A DNA stretch of 64,000 bases from Pseudoalteromonas prydzensis (GCF_001661495.1 NZ_BDDT01000002.1:558001-622000); one strand, 5' to 3'. Counted from the stretch's first letter, positions 51,779 through 62,897 are shown. Notes: generated by a model not told the origin, from the sequence alone. Program-made: numbers and translations.

Positions 51779-54355
51779 ATGCGTTTAGATCGATTTACCA
51801 GTAAATTTCAATCTGCGCTCTCTGATGCACAGTCATTAGCGCTTGGTCGTGATCATCAATTTATTGAACCGGTACATTTAATGTATTCACTCTTGCAGCA
51901 AAGTGGCTCAAGTGTGCGTGCGTTATTGGCTCAAGCCAGTGTAAGTGCCGATGAACTCAATACCAAGTTATCGCAAGAGATAGAAAAGCTATTTAAAGTG
52001 GAAGGTGTTGGTGGCGACGTGCAGTTGTCAAACAATATGGTTTCACTGATCAACTTATGCGATAAATACGCACAAAAACGTAAAGATAAATATATCTCCA
52101 GCGAACTGTTTGTATTAGCTGCCTGTGAAGATAAAGGCCCGCTAGGTGATATTTTTCGCGCGCTAAATATGACCAGCACAAAAATAGAAGCCGCTATCAA
52201 AGCCATTCGTGGTGGTCAAAAGGTGGATGACCCAAATGCGGAGGATACTCGTCAAGCACTAAAAAAATTCACCATCGATTTAACGGAACGTGCAGAGCAA
52301 GGCAAACTTGATCCAGTTATCGGTCGTGATGACGAAATTCGCCGTACAATTCAAGTTCTGCAGCGACGCACCAAAAATAACCCAGTATTAATTGGCGAAC
52401 CTGGTGTGGGTAAAACCGCGATTGCAGAAGGGCTCGCGCAGCGAATTATTAATGGTGAAGTGCCTGAAGGCTTGAAAAACAAACGTGTGTTATCGCTTGA
52501 TTTAGGTGCCTTGGTAGCCGGTGCTAAATACCGTGGTGAGTTTGAAGAGCGGTTAAAATCGGTGCTCAATGAGCTGGCCAAAGAAGAAGGCCAAGTGATT
52601 TTATTTATTGATGAAATTCATACTATGGTTGGCGCTGGTAAGAGCGATGGTGCGATGGATGCGGGCAATATGCTCAAACCCGCATTAGCACGTGGTGAGC
52701 TGCATTGTGTCGGCGCAACTACCTTAGATGAGTACCGTAAATACATCGAAAAAGATGCCGCTCTAGAGCGTCGTTTCCAAAAAGTGCTGGTGGAAGAGCC
52801 GTCGGTTGAAGACACCATTGCTATTTTACGTGGCTTAAAAGAGCGTTATGAGCTACATCACAGTGTTGAAATTACCGATCCGGCAATTGTAGCAGCTGCG
52901 CACTTGTCACACCGTTATATTAGCGACCGGCAGCTGCCAGATAAAGCAATTGATCTAATTGATGAAGCGGGCTCGTCTATTCGCCTGCAAATTGATTCAA
53001 AGCCAGAGTCGCTAGATAAATTAGAGCGCCGTATTATTCAGCTAAAACTTGAAGATAATGCGCTAGCTAAAGAAAAAGATGACGCTAGTCAAAAGCGCCG
53101 CAGCGAAATGCAAGAGCTGATCACTGAACTTGAAGCACAATATCGTGAGCTTGATGAAGTATGGACTGCTGAAAAAGCATCTTTACAAGGCACGCAAGTG
53201 ATCAAAGCGGAGCTTGAGCAAGCGCGCTTAGATTTAGATGTTGCCCGTCGTGCCACTGACTTACAGCGGATGTCAGAATTGCAATATGGTCGTATTCCTG
53301 ATTTGGAGCGTAAACTTGATTTGGCCTCACAAGCCGAAATGCAAGAAATGAGTTTATTGAAAAACCAAGTCGGTGAAGACGAAATCGCCGAGATACTTTC
53401 TCGTTGGACCGGTATTCCGGTGTCGAAAATGCTGCAAGGTGAGCGAGAAAAACTGCTGCAAATGGAAGAACAACTACATCATAAAGTCATTGGTCAAGAC
53501 GAAGCTGTAGTGGCAGTTGCCAATGCGATCCGTCGCTCGCGCGCAGGACTTGCAGATCCTAACCGTCCAATTGGCTCGTTTTTATTCTTAGGCCCAACTG
53601 GGGTGGGTAAAACTGAGCTGACGAAAGCGCTCGCGGGCTATATGTTTGACACTGAAAGCGCGATGGTGCGCATTGATATGTCTGAGTTTATGGAGAAACA
53701 CTCAGTTGCGCGCTTAGTCGGCGCACCGCCGGGCTATGTTGGCTACGAAGAAGGTGGCTATTTAACCGAAGCCGTACGTCGTCGTCCTTATTCAGTCATT
53801 TTACTTGATGAAATTGAAAAAGCGCACCCTGATGTGTTTAATATTCTACTGCAAGTATTGGATGATGGCCGCTTAACCGATGGCCAAGGTCGCACCGTTG
53901 ATTTTAAAAATACGGTGATCATTATGACCTCAAATTTAGGCTCGGATATTATTCAAGAGCAAACAGGTAATAACGATTACGCAGCGTTGAAAGAAAAAGT
54001 GATGGGCGTTTTGGTTAATGAGTTTAGACCTGAATTTATTAACCGGATTGATGAAACCGTGGTATTTCATCCGCTTGCTAACGAACACATTAAAGAAATT
54101 GCTGATATTCAACTCAGCAAGCTACGTGAGCGTTTAACAGCAATGGGGTACTTACTGCAAATAAGTGATGCAGCACTTGAGCGTATTGCTGCCAGCGGTT
54201 TTGATCCCGTTTATGGCGCGCGGCCACTCAAGCGTGCAATTCAGCACACGATTGAAAATCCGCTATCTCAGAAATTACTCGCTGGTGAATATCAAAGTGG
54301 TGACATGATAGTCATCGATGCTGATGAAAGTGGCTTAATATTTAGCTGTCGCTAA
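51779..54355 (+). CDS. clpB: ClpB disaggregase
   Basis: ClpB unfolds aggregated proteins with DnaK. The 858-residue protein has the N domain ([22 protein letters not shown]), AAA-1 with Walker A GEPGVGKT (about 206-213) and Walker [12 protein letters not shown], a middle coiled-coil domain (about 400-520) and AAA-2 with [11 protein letters not shown] (about 607-617), [12 protein letters not shown] and the substrate loop GYVGYEEGG. Length matches the family (about 857). It has a sigma-32-like promoter and ends at a strong terminator. Confidence 0.98.
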   Translation: MRLDRFTSKFQSALSDAQSLALGRDHQFIEPVHLMYSLLQQSGSSVRALLAQASVSADELNTKLSQEIEKLFKVEGVGGDVQLSNNMVSLINLCDKYAQKRKDKYISSELFVLAACEDKGPLGDIFRALNMTSTKIEAAIKAIRGGQKVDDPNAEDTRQALKKFTIDLTERAEQGKLDPVIGRDDEIRRTIQVLQRRTKNNPVLIGEPGVGKTAIAEGLAQRIINGEVPEGLKNKRVLSLDLGALVAGAKYRGEFEERLKSVLNELAKEEGQVILFIDEIHTMVGAGKSDGAMDAGNMLKPALARGELHCVGATTLDEYRKYIEKDAALERRFQKVLVEEPSVEDTIAILRGLKERYELHHSVEITDPAIVAAAHLSHRYISDRQLPDKAIDLIDEAGSSIRLQIDSKPESLDKLERRIIQLKLEDNALAKEKDDASQKRRSEMQELITELEAQYRELDEVWTAEKASLQGTQVIKAELEQARLDLDVARRATDLQRMSELQYGRIPDLERKLDLASQAEMQEMSLLKNQVGEDEIAEILSRWTGIPVSKMLQGEREKLLQMEEQLHHKVIGQDEAVVAVANAIRRSRAGLADPNRPIGSFLFLGPTGVGKTELTKALAGYMFDTESAMVRIDMSEFMEKHSVARLVGAPPGYVGYEEGGYLTEAVRRRPYSVILLDEIEKAHPDVFNILLQVLDDGRLTDGQGRTVDFKNTVIIMTSNLGSDIIQEQTGNNDYAALKEKVMGVLVNEFRPEFINRIDETVVFHPLANEHIKEIADIQLSKLRERLTAMGYLLQISDAALERIAASGFDPVYGARPLKRAIQHTIENPLSQKLLAGEYQSGDMIVIDADESGLIFSCR

Positions 54356-54370
54356 TCAATTTATGCCTAT

Positions 54371-54409
54371 AAAAAAACCGCTAGTGTTCATAACTTAGCG
54401 GTTTTTTTT
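54371..54409. terminator. Intrinsic terminator, clpB / chemoreceptor gene
   Basis: Arms ACCGCTA and TAGCGGT with an 11-base loop are flanked by A and T runs of seven or more, so it can end both convergent genes. Confidence 0.85.
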
Positions 54410-54423
54410 ATGGACTAAAGTCG

Positions 54424-55971
54424 TTACACTTTAAAAGTAAGCAGGATATCGTTTACTTTTCGAGAGCCTTCAACTAGTTGTGCAGCGCCACTAGCGACAT
54501 TAAAACTCAATGTTAAGTTCTCGTCACTGTAACTTTTTATTTGCGTAATGTTATCGCTAATATCAAGGCTGACCGCTTGCTGTTGCTCTGCAGCCGAAGA
54601 TATTTGTGTGGCAAGTTGCGATATTTCACTGATCTGCGCGAAAATACTATCCAGTTCAGTTTGCGTATGACCTGTGGTATTTACACACTCGTCGGCTTGC
54701 GCTTTAGTGTTTTTCATCACCGTAGACCAGCTAAACAGGGTATCTTGAATTTCTTTAATAGAACTATGGATTTGTGCAGTAGCGCGCTGTGTCCGAGATG
54801 ATAATGCACGTACTTCATCAGCAACCACGGCAAAACCACGACCGTGTTCTCCTGCTCGCGCGGCTTCAATCGCGGCATTTAAAGCCAGCAAATTGGTTTG
54901 TTCAGCTATACCTTCAATTTCAGTCATTACTTGGCCAATTTTATCAGCCTCGGTGGCAAGTGAGTTAGCTGTACTTGCAGCTTGCTCAACTTGCAGCGCA
55001 AGATCAGAGACCATCGCGCTATTATCAGCAATGTGAAGTTTTATATCGGTACAACTTTGATAAGTAAGGTTCACTTTCCCAGCGGTATCGTGAGTATTGC
55101 CCGATATCTCACCGATAGTTGCGCTCATTTGTGACATGGCAGTGGCTATTTGGCTAAGACGCTGTCCTTGTGATGCAATCCCTTGTTCGGTTAGGGTGGA
55201 TTGTTCATCTAAATCAGCCGCTATACCCGTAAAAGTGCTCGTGGTGTCTTTTACTCGCCCCAATACTGTCCGTAATTTAGCGTTCAGCATCTGTATATTA
55301 TATTCACTGATGCTAAACGGATGATGGCCAACATAGACATAGCGAGACACTGAATCATGGAGTAACTTTTGCTGTTTTAAGGCACTTGGCGTTACGATTA
55401 ATTCGTCGTAATTTAAGGCAACAACAGCTAAGCAAAATAACGCCGCGATCAGTGCAGCAGTAACAGATACAAACGCGGCCAACAGTCCTAAACCAAGTAG
55501 AGCTATCAGTAGTGCCAGAGTTTGGCGTATCGTCACCCATTCACGCCAAGATGACAGGGATTTTCCTGCATTTATTTTAGCGTATAGCTGTTGTGCTTGG
55601 CGTTTTTGTTGTTCGCTGGGTTTTGTCCGTACGGACTGATAGCCAACCAGTTGACCATGTTCAAAAATAGGCGTAACAAATGCATCAACCCAATAGTAAC
55701 GGCCATCTTTACAACGGTTTTTAACCATGCCGCGCCACGAGTGCCCTTGTTTAAGTTTTTCCCACAATTCTTTAAATGCCGCTTTAGGCATATCAGGGTG
55801 ACGGACAATATTATGATTTTTGCCAACCAGCTCTTCTAAACTGTAGCCTGCGATGGTACAAAATTCCTTATTTGCATAAGTGATAACACCGCGTAAGTCC
55901 GTGGTAGAGACAAGTTCTTGTTGCTGTGAAAAAGTAACTTCTTCGTTTAGTAGTTGCTGACCCCGACGCAT
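54424..55971 (-). CDS. PAS-domain methyl-accepting chemotaxis protein (Aer-like)
   Basis: This 515-residue protein has an N-terminal PAS domain (about 20-125: [33 protein letters not shown], the usual form in Aer), a hydrophobic hairpin of two helices (about 148-190) and a C-terminal MCP signalling domain with the conserved tip [41 protein letters not shown]. Aer senses redox through FAD bound to PAS. There is no HAMP domain of standard form between membrane and MCP parts. AGGAC precedes the ATG. Confidence 0.93.
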   Translation of the reverse strand: MRRGQQLLNEEVTFSQQQELVSTTDLRGVITYANKEFCTIAGYSLEELVGKNHNIVRHPDMPKAAFKELWEKLKQGHSWRGMVKNRCKDGRYYWVDAFVTPIFEHGQLVGYQSVRTKPSEQQKRQAQQLYAKINAGKSLSSWREWVTIRQTLALLIALLGLGLLAAFVSVTAALIAALFCLAVVALNYDELIVTPSALKQQKLLHDSVSRYVYVGHHPFSISEYNIQMLNAKLRTVLGRVKDTTSTFTGIAADLDEQSTLTEQGIASQGQRLSQIATAMSQMSATIGEISGNTHDTAGKVNLTYQSCTDIKLHIADNSAMVSDLALQVEQAASTANSLATEADKIGQVMTEIEGIAEQTNLLALNAAIEAARAGEHGRGFAVVADEVRALSSRTQRATAQIHSSIKEIQDTLFSWSTVMKNTKAQADECVNTTGHTQTELDSIFAQISEISQLATQISSAAEQQQAVSLDISDNITQIKSYSDENLTLSFNVASGAAQLVEGSRKVNDILLTFKV

Positions 55972-56438
55972 AGGTAGTCCTTAAACATGCTTTATTATTA
56001 GTGATAATTATAAAGTTCATACCAATGTAAAGATAGCAGCTTCAGTGCTATCGGCTATAAAACGATTGTTAATTTACTTTTTTATGATCTAAAACAAAGA
56101 AATATAAAAATGCTGATGAACAATCTTTTAATAACTGAATATATAAATTGCTATCATCGGTCTAGTGCTATGAATTGATTATTGTTGGCTGCAGGCGAAT
56201 CCTATTAAATTGCATCACTGTAGTGCAATTAAAGCAATTGTATATTAGCGCTCACAATGGCAAGATTAGTAAACATATGGGTATGGACTAAGCTGCCCGC
56301 AGCGAGTGTGCTTAATAAATACACGGTGACCTTCATGGTAAATAGTGGAAATTTCAGTTATGCCATTATTAAACCTTGAGTATTATCAATTTGCCCCCAT
56401 TGACTTAGGATTAAGCCACGTGGCTCGAGGAAGCATTT
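55972..56438. other. Intergenic region between chemoreceptor gene and gshA
   Basis: A 467-base A/T-rich stretch holding both divergent promoters. I see a small inverted repeat AATTGCA/TGCAATT (about 56208-56230) and a 30-codon frame overlapping the gshA start, listed separately. Nothing else coding was recognised. Confidence 0.5.
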
Positions 56439-56452
56439 TTGACAACACATGA
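56360..56452 (+). CDS. Possible 30-residue leader ORF overlapping gshA start
   Basis: An ATG at 56360 opens a 30-codon frame (MPLLNLEYYQFAP...) ending TGA at 56450-56452, 14 bases inside gshA in another frame. Its ribosome site is weak (GTGGA 11 bases upstream). If translated, ribosomes stopping here would cross the gshA ribosome site and could couple translation. It may equally be chance. Confidence 0.25.
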   Translation: MPLLNLEYYQFAPIDLGLSHVARGSIFDNT

Positions 56453-58016
56453 TTTAACTAAAGCGTTAACAGCGCTCGCCCCAGAACAGCATAAATTCGC
56501 AATTAAAGGCATTCAACGTGGTATTGAAAGGGAAGCGTTAAGGATCCAACCCAATGGTACGATTTCACAACAGCCGCATCCAAAAGGGGTTGGTTGTGCA
56601 TTAACGAATGGGCATATCACCACTGATTTTTCAGAGTCATTATTAGAGTTTATTACGCCTGTTAGCGGCTCAGCTGAAGAAACGTTAAATCAGCTACATG
56701 ATTTGCAAAAGTTCACCCTTTCGCAAATGGGTGATGAATTATTATGGCCCATTAGTATGCCGTGTTTTATCGAGCATCAAGATGACATCGCATTAGCTCA
56801 GTTTGGCGACTCTAATATTGGTCGTATGAAAACACTGTACCGTGAAGGCCTTAAAAACCGTTATGGTAGTATGATGCAAGCAATCGCTGGCGTGCATTTT
56901 AATATTTCATTTCCAACTACTTTTTGGCAAAGCCTACAAACGATTAAAGGCGATACAGGGCCATTACAAGATTTTATTTCGTCAGGCTATTTAGGTTTGA
57001 TCCGTAACTTTAAGCGTGAACTGTGGCTGATCAGCTATTTATTTGGCGCTTCACCGGCATTATGTAATTCTTTTTTACAAGGCCGCAGTACCGACCTTCC
57101 TTTTAAGAAACTTGGTAAAGGCACACTGTATCTTGAAACTGGCACCGCGTTACGCTTAGGTAATTTAGGCTACACTAATAGCGCCCAGTCTTCATTAAAA
57201 GTAATGTACAACTCATTAGAAGAGTACATTGCGGGGCTAAAAGCGGCAATCAATTCACCGTCTGATATTTATGGTCAGCTTGCGGATTATAGAGATGCCC
57301 AGCCAAAGCAACTGAATAAGAATGTGTTACAGATTGAAAATGAATTTTACTCGCCAATTCGCCCGAAACGTAATGCGAACAGTGGCGAAACGCCAACAGA
57401 TGCATTACTACGTGGGGGCATTGAGTACATCGAAATTCGTGCTTTGGATGTAAACCCATTTACAGCGACAGGAATCGATATTGAGCAAATTCACTTTTTA
57501 GATGTGTTTTTAACTTATTGCTTATTAAAAGACTCACCAACGATGGATTGGGATTCGCAACAACGCAGCACTGAGAATTTAGATACCGTAGTCAGTGATG
57601 GCCGTGCCGTGCAGGTGATGTTAAATCGTTCTGGAGAAGCATGTAGCTTAGCTACGTGGGGCTCAGATATTTTTAGCCAGTTAAACCATGTTGCAGCATA
57701 TATGGATGAAGCGTATGGGGTGAGTTACTACAGTGAAACCATCACGCGATTAAGCCAATGGGTTGCAGATCCTGAGTTAACGTATTCTGGGCGGTATGTT
57801 AAGCAACTTAAAGAGTCGGGTCTTGATAATGGTCATTTTGCATTAGCACTTGCAAGAAACTATCAGCAAAGTCACGTGGATACACCTTATCATGTGTACT
57901 CAGATAGTTACTTAAAGCAGCAGGCCGAGCAATCCTTTGTTGCTGAGCAAACCTTGAAAGCAGCTGATAATGTGACATTTAATGCGTTTTTAGATGCGTA
58001 TTTTAACGCAAACTAA
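56439..58016 (+). CDS. gshA: Glutamate-cysteine ligase
   Basis: GshA makes gamma-glutamylcysteine, the first step of glutathione synthesis. The 525-residue protein (518 in E. coli) has GIQRGIEREALRI (about 24-36), TTDFSESLLEFITP (about 61-74), PALCNSFL and the C-terminal YIEIRALDVNPF (about 330-341). It starts with TTG after GAGGAA six bases upstream; E. coli gshA also starts with TTG. A hairpin without U tract follows the stop. Confidence 0.96.
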   Translation: MTTHDLTKALTALAPEQHKFAIKGIQRGIEREALRIQPNGTISQQPHPKGVGCALTNGHITTDFSESLLEFITPVSGSAEETLNQLHDLQKFTLSQMGDELLWPISMPCFIEHQDDIALAQFGDSNIGRMKTLYREGLKNRYGSMMQAIAGVHFNISFPTTFWQSLQTIKGDTGPLQDFISSGYLGLIRNFKRELWLISYLFGASPALCNSFLQGRSTDLPFKKLGKGTLYLETGTALRLGNLGYTNSAQSSLKVMYNSLEEYIAGLKAAINSPSDIYGQLADYRDAQPKQLNKNVLQIENEFYSPIRPKRNANSGETPTDALLRGGIEYIEIRALDVNPFTATGIDIEQIHFLDVFLTYCLLKDSPTMDWDSQQRSTENLDTVVSDGRAVQVMLNRSGEACSLATWGSDIFSQLNHVAAYMDEAYGVSYYSETITRLSQWVADPELTYSGRYVKQLKESGLDNGHFALALARNYQQSHVDTPYHVYSDSYLKQQAEQSFVAEQTLKAADNVTFNAFLDAYFNAN

Positions 58017-58030
58017 ACAGGCAAAAAAAA

Positions 58031-58052
58031 ACGCAGCCCAAGTTGGCTGCGT
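58031..58052. other. Hairpin after gshA
   Basis: Arms ACGCAGCC and GGCTGCGT with a six-base loop follow the gshA stop. The A run is on the left side only, so it has terminator form on the minus strand, not on the gshA strand. It may still slow or protect the gshA transcript end. Confidence 0.45.
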
Positions 58053-58142
58053 AAAGATTCTTCAGGGATAAACAATGCTAAACTGCGCATTCATAAAGTA
58101 GGACTTACGCTTTTATAAAAAGTTCAGCGAGAATCAAAAAAA

Positions 58143-58751
58143 ATGAAAAAAAGTTTAATTATTTTATCGCTGGGGGCTGCGTTAACAGGCTGCGCAACTG
58201 CTCCTCCAAAGCAACCTAATGATATATGTAAGATTTTTGAAGAAAAAAATGATTGGTATTATGACGCAAGAGATGCTCAAGAAAAGTGGGGGTCGCCTAA
58301 ACATGTACTAATGAGCATGATGTACCAAGAAAGTTCTTTTAGACATGATGCTGCGCCTCCTATGGAATATTTTTTATGGATCATTCCCACTGGCAGAGCA
58401 AGTTCAGCCTATGGTTACTCACAAGCGAAAACTCCCACTTGGGCTGATTACATTCGTGAGACGGGTAACAGCGGTGCAGATCGAGATGATTTTGATGATG
58501 CGATCGACTTTATGGGGTGGTTTGTCTATAAAACCCATAAAGTAAATGGTGTGTCGAAGTGGGATGCTTATGCGCAATACCTTAATTATCATGAGGGTTG
58601 GGGCGGCTACAAACGTGGCACCTATAAAAAGAAACAATGGCTAATGGCGGTGGCAAATAAAGTTAAAAACCGCGCCAGTCGCTATGGTGCACAACTTAAA
58701 AAGTGCGAAGCAGATCTAGATAAAAGTTGGCTAGAAAGGTTATTTAGTTAA
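58143..58751 (+). CDS. Lipoprotein with transglycosylase SLT-like fold
   Basis: This 202-residue protein has a lipoprotein signal with lipobox LTGC (Cys17). The mature domain looks like a lysozyme-like SLT domain: VLMSMMYQESSFRHDAAPP with the catalytic Glu candidate in YQESSF (about residue 61) and SSAYGYSQAKTPTWADY, the usual G-x-x-Q segment. It may cut peptidoglycan at the outer-membrane inner face. The family is found mostly as hypothetical lipoproteins, so substrate is open. It is followed by a terminator. Confidence 0.8.
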   Translation: MKKSLIILSLGAALTGCATAPPKQPNDICKIFEEKNDWYYDARDAQEKWGSPKHVLMSMMYQESSFRHDAAPPMEYFLWIIPTGRASSAYGYSQAKTPTWADYIRETGNSGADRDDFDDAIDFMGWFVYKTHKVNGVSKWDAYAQYLNYHEGWGGYKRGTYKKKQWLMAVANKVKNRASRYGAQLKKCEADLDKSWLERLFS

Positions 58752-58773
58752 CCTGAACTCTGATTATTTGAAC

Positions 58774-58794
58774 AGCCCGCATTGCGGGCTTTTT
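58774..58794 (+). terminator. Intrinsic terminator of the SLT-like lipoprotein gene
   Basis: Arms AGCCCGC and GCGGGCT with a three-base loop, followed by TTTT. Confidence 0.85.
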
Positions 58795-59040
58795 AGTATT
58801 CGGTTTATTTTCCAGGAAATTGATGTATATGCATATCGCGTTGTGGAAATGGGGTGGTGATATTTTCTTTTATAGGGGCGACTGAGTTCAGTAATAAAAC
58901 TTTTCTTATAAACTATAAAATTAGTAGGGTATATAATAACTTAATATTTAAGATTAAATGAGTAATAGCAGCAGACAATTGCAGAAAGTAAATGATGAGG
59001 GGTAGTAGTAGAGTAGTGAAGTACTACTCTACTTAAAGAT

Positions 59041-60309
59041 TTATATTCTACGTTTATTGGCTTGGATACGAACTAGTTTGATCATGTTTTCTTTCACTTC
59101 AACTACTTCGATAGGGTAACCTGCAATACGTAAACTTAAATTCGCATCTGGAATATCCTCTAAGTACTCGACAATCAAACCGCTTAATGTTTTTGGCCCA
59201 TCAAGTGGGAATTCCCAATCCATTTCTTTATTCAGATCACGTACGTTCGCGCCGCCATCAACTAAAAATGAACCATCATCTTGTGGAACGACTTCTTCGC
59301 TTGGCGTACGAGTTTGTGTGGTAGTAAAGTCACCGACCACTTCCTCTAGGATATCTTCTAAGGTTACAAGCCCTTGAATATCACCATATTCATCAACTAC
59401 TAGACCAATACGTTCTTTCGATTGTTGAAATTTAAATAGCTGGGTATTTAATGACGTGCCTTCAGGGATAAAATAAATCTCACGCACTGCGCGAAGTAGT
59501 GATGGCTTATCAAACTGCTCTTTCGTTAATAACCGCAGCGCATCACGCGAATGAATAAAACCAACCGCATCATCAATTTGATCACGGTAAAGTAATACAC
59601 GTGTATGTTGTGCGTGAGTTAACTGCTTACTGATCAGCTTCCAGTCATCGTTAATATCAATCGCCACTATTTCATTACGTGGGATCATAATATCTTCAAC
59701 GGTGACTTGTTCTAAATCTAAAATAGAGGTCAACATACTTTGGTGGCGAGCGGGGATCAGTGCACCAGATTCATTCAGCACGGTTTTTAATTCTTCTTTA
59801 CTCATGCTGTGCTCTTCAATTTGTGCAGCACTAATACCAAATAACCGTAATATCCCGTTGGTCATCCAGTTTACAATGACGACAAATGGAAACAGAATTT
59901 TGAGTAATCCTTTAAGTACTATCGAACTTGGAAAGGCAACTCGCTCAGGGTAAAGGGCGGCTAACGTTTTTGGCGTTACTTCAGCAAAAATTAATACTAC
60001 TAGGGTCAATGCACCGGTAGCAATAGCGATACCTAAATCACCGTATAAGCGAATACCTATGATGGTTGCAACCTGTGCGGCAGCAATGTTTACCAAGTTA
60101 TTACCGATTAGGATAAGGCCTATCAGTCTATCAGGGCGGCTCAACAGTTTGTTGACACGCTTTGCTGCGCGATGGTTTTCTTTAGCAAGGTGACGTAAGC
60201 GGATTCTGTTAATTGACATAATGCCTGTTTCAGAACCAGAAAAATATGCAGAACAAAGTATAAGTATTCCAAGTATTATAAACAAAACACTTGTAGAGAT
60301 GCTGTCCAA
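59041..60309 (-). CDS. YfjD/CorB-type CNNM membrane protein with CBS domains
   Basis: This 422-residue protein has the DUF21/CNNM membrane domain (about 1-180; FSGSETGIMSINRIRLRHLA and LIGNNLVNIAAAQVAT), a CBS pair (about 195-325; VEDIMIPRNEIVAID and RIGLVVDEYGDIQGLVTLEDILEEVVGD) and a C-terminal CorC_HlyC domain (about 345-415). The family handles Mg2+ or Co2+ export. TTG start with AAGGA upstream. In E. coli yfjD lies next to ypjD and ffh, the same order as here. Confidence 0.92.
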   Translation of the reverse strand: MDSISTSVLFIILGILILCSAYFSGSETGIMSINRIRLRHLAKENHRAAKRVNKLLSRPDRLIGLILIGNNLVNIAAAQVATIIGIRLYGDLGIAIATGALTLVVLIFAEVTPKTLAALYPERVAFPSSIVLKGLLKILFPFVVIVNWMTNGILRLFGISAAQIEEHSMSKEELKTVLNESGALIPARHQSMLTSILDLEQVTVEDIMIPRNEIVAIDINDDWKLISKQLTHAQHTRVLLYRDQIDDAVGFIHSRDALRLLTKEQFDKPSLLRAVREIYFIPEGTSLNTQLFKFQQSKERIGLVVDEYGDIQGLVTLEDILEEVVGDFTTTQTRTPSEEVVPQDDGSFLVDGGANVRDLNKEMDWEFPLDGPKTLSGLIVEYLEDIPDANLSLRIAGYPIEVVEVKENMIKLVRIQANKRRI

Positions 60310-60370
60310 AGAAGGATCCTTTTTTATTTAACCAATGTGTATTAAGCGGGAGTGAGCTGCCTGAGTCAAG

Positions 60371-61177
60371 TTAAAACTTATTCAGGATCACCTCTTGCAC
60401 AAAACGGCTACCAAAATAAGCCAACGTTAAAACAAAAGCAGCAGCCATGATAGCTAGTACAACGGGTTTACCACGCCAGCCTTGCGTTAAGTGACCTACA
60501 GTTACAGTTGCGAACATGGCCCAAGCAATCAGTGATAAAACGGTTTTATGAATAAACTCTGTTGCAAACATGCCATCTAGGAACACAAACCCAGATAACA
60601 GCGCCATCGTCAATAACACGGTGCCTAACGTTAATAAGTGATAAAGCTGACGCTCAACTACCATTAAAGGTGGCAGGTGGCTGTGTACTATGGCTAAATC
60701 TTTGCGCTTTAAACGTTTGTCGATAAAGTAAAATTGCACGCCATATAAAGTAGCAATAATTAATACGCAGTAGGCAAGTAATGAAAGTGAAATATGAGTG
60801 ACTAAGCCGATTTCGACATTAATACTTTGCAATAAAATATGATGTGGAATAAATAAGCTGGCTATAGTAAGTAAGGCTGCAAAGCCATACACCACAGGCA
60901 GGAGTAAGGTTGCAGGAAACTTTAATGACACAGTAGTGACCGACACTACAATTACCCAGCAGGTTAGTAGTGCCACATTAACAATACTTAAATCTTGGCC
61001 ATCGGTGCGAAATACTGAATTCACCAATAATAACATGTGCGCTAAGATCGCCACTGTACTGAGAATAATCGTCAGCTTTTGGCTCGGCCCTTGTTGGTGA
61101 AATAACCGAGACAACACGTGAGACGTTGCTAAGATATAAAATAAACTGGCAATAATAGTTAAACTAATAATCAGCAT
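60371..61177 (-). CDS. YpjD-like inner-membrane protein of the CcsA/HemX type
   Basis: I chose ATG 61177 (268 residues); a TTG at 61195 is possible. There are eight membrane helices. The cytochrome c assembly-type pattern includes LVTHISLSLLAYCVLII (about 126-142), a late His (FIHKTVLSLIAWAMFATVTVGHLTQGWRG) and another before it, possible haem ligands. YpjD function is not settled. It is divergent from ffh and upstream of the yfjD-like gene, as in E. coli. Confidence 0.87.
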   Translation of the reverse strand: MLIISLTIIASLFYILATSHVLSRLFHQQGPSQKLTIILSTVAILAHMLLLVNSVFRTDGQDLSIVNVALLTCWVIVVSVTTVSLKFPATLLLPVVYGFAALLTIASLFIPHHILLQSINVEIGLVTHISLSLLAYCVLIIATLYGVQFYFIDKRLKRKDLAIVHSHLPPLMVVERQLYHLLTLGTVLLTMALLSGFVFLDGMFATEFIHKTVLSLIAWAMFATVTVGHLTQGWRGKPVVLAIMAAAFVLTLAYFGSRFVQEVILNKF

Positions 61178-61448
61178 AGTGCTTGGGCCACTCAATTTGA
61201 GTCAAATATTCCTTGTTAGAGTAAGGACATTGTATTTTATAGCAAGGCAATTGCATAGAGTTTGTAAAAAGAAACTCAAACAGCGCACTTGAACACTGTA
61301 TTGTGCGCCACCATTTACGGTATACTGTTTTTAATTAAAATTTTAATAATACTGATTCTAGAAATCGCGCTATTTACGCCAAGTGGTAAACTTGCAGTAA
61401 TAACCTTGATGGGAAAATTGGTATATCACGTTTGATCGGAACCTTTAC

Positions 61449-62828
61449 ATGTTTGAGAACCTCCAAGAACGATTAGGTAAAACCTTAAAAAATATTAGCG
61501 GCCGTGGGCGCCTTACAGAAGACAATATAAAAGACACGCTACGCGAAGTGCGTATGGCCTTTTTAGAAGCCGACGTTGCTTTGCCTGTTGTTCGCGAGTT
61601 TGTTAAACAAGTTAAAGAGCGCGCAGTAGGTATTGAAGTCACTAAAAGCCTAAGCCCAGGGCAAGTATTCATAAAAATTGTTCGCGAAGAACTTGAAAAG
61701 GCCATGGGCGAAGCAAATGAAGAGCTGAGCTTAAATGCACAACCGCCAGCCGTTGTAATGATGGCGGGCCTGCAAGGCGCGGGTAAAACGACCAGTGTAG
61801 CTAAGCTTGCTAAGTTTTTAAAAGAGCGCAAAAAGAAATCAGTACTAGTTGTTAGTGCCGACGTTTATCGCCCTGCAGCGATCAAACAGTTAGAAACACT
61901 GGCCGATGAAGTTGGCGTTGAGTTTTTCCCAAGTGATATTTCACAACAGCCTGTTGATATTGCAACAGCGGCTATTTCTCATGCCAAAAAGAAATTTATC
62001 GACGTTGTATTAGTTGATACCGCAGGTCGTTTACATGTTGATAGTGACATGATGGACGAAATAAAAAATCTGCATCATGCAATCAACCCAATCGAAACCT
62101 TATTTGTCGTTGATGCAATGACAGGTCAAGATGCGGCGAATACAGCCAAAGCATTCGATGAAGCATTACCGCTCACAGGTGTGATCCTCACCAAGACAGA
62201 TGGTGATGCCCGTGGTGGTGCTGCCTTATCTATTCGCCATATTACCGGCAAGCCAATTAAGTTTATGGGTGTGGGTGAGCGCACTGATGCGTTAGAACCT
62301 TTCCACCCCGATCGTATCGCATCGCGCATACTTGGCATGGGTGATGTACTTTCATTGATCGAAGAAGTCGAAATGAAAGTCGATAAAGAGCAAGCTGCAA
62401 AAGTTGCTGAAAAAGTATTTAAAGGTGATGGCTTTACCCTAGATGATTTTGCCGAGCAGCTAAAGCAAATGAAAAACATGGGTGGCATGATGTCAATGCT
62501 TGATAAACTTCCAGGTATGGCCAACTTGCCTGATGCAGTAAAAGGGCAAATGGGTGATAAAACCTTTATTCAAATGGAAGCGATCATCAGTTCAATGACC
62601 AAAAAAGAACGTGCGCGTCCAGAGATCATTAAAGGCTCGCGTAAAAAACGTATTGCAGCAGGCTCTGGTACGCAAGTACAAGAGATCAATAAATTGCTAA
62701 AACAGTTTACGCAAATGCAAAAGATGATGAAAAAAATGAAAGGCAAAGGCGGTATGCAAAAAATGATGCGTGGCATGAAAGGCATGTTACCGCCAGGAAT
62801 GATGGGTGGCGGTGGCCCTAAATTCTAA
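61449..62828 (+). CDS. ffh: Signal recognition particle protein Ffh
   Basis: Ffh with 4.5S RNA brings inner-membrane proteins to FtsY and SecYEG. The 459-residue protein has the N domain, the GTPase G domain (Walker A GLQGAGKTT about 104-112, DTAGR about 190-194, TKTDG about 248-252) and the Met-rich M domain from about 325 (MKNMGGMMSMLDKLPGM, ending MMKKMKGKGGMQKMMRGM). It lies divergent from ypjD and before the rpsP operon. Confidence 0.98.
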   Translation: MFENLQERLGKTLKNISGRGRLTEDNIKDTLREVRMAFLEADVALPVVREFVKQVKERAVGIEVTKSLSPGQVFIKIVREELEKAMGEANEELSLNAQPPAVVMMAGLQGAGKTTSVAKLAKFLKERKKKSVLVVSADVYRPAAIKQLETLADEVGVEFFPSDISQQPVDIATAAISHAKKKFIDVVLVDTAGRLHVDSDMMDEIKNLHHAINPIETLFVVDAMTGQDAANTAKAFDEALPLTGVILTKTDGDARGGAALSIRHITGKPIKFMGVGERTDALEPFHPDRIASRILGMGDVLSLIEEVEMKVDKEQAAKVAEKVFKGDGFTLDDFAEQLKQMKNMGGMMSMLDKLPGMANLPDAVKGQMGDKTFIQMEAIISSMTKKERARPEIIKGSRKKRIAAGSGTQVQEINKLLKQFTQMQKMMKKMKGKGGMQKMMRGMKGMLPPGMMGGGGPKF

Positions 62829-62869
62829 GTTTTTGGCTAACATTCGATGAAAGCGTCATTTAGTTAATG

Positions 62870-62897
62870 AAAAAAGAGGCAAATAGCCTCTTTTTTT
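62870..62897 (+). terminator. Intrinsic terminator of ffh
   Basis: Arms AAAAAAGAGGC and GCCTCTTTTTTT with a five-base loop (AAATA). Confidence 0.88.

Noticed and set aside
58031..58052. gshA intrinsic terminator
   Set aside because: The stem is good but on the gshA strand it is followed by AAAG, not a T run; listed only as a hairpin.
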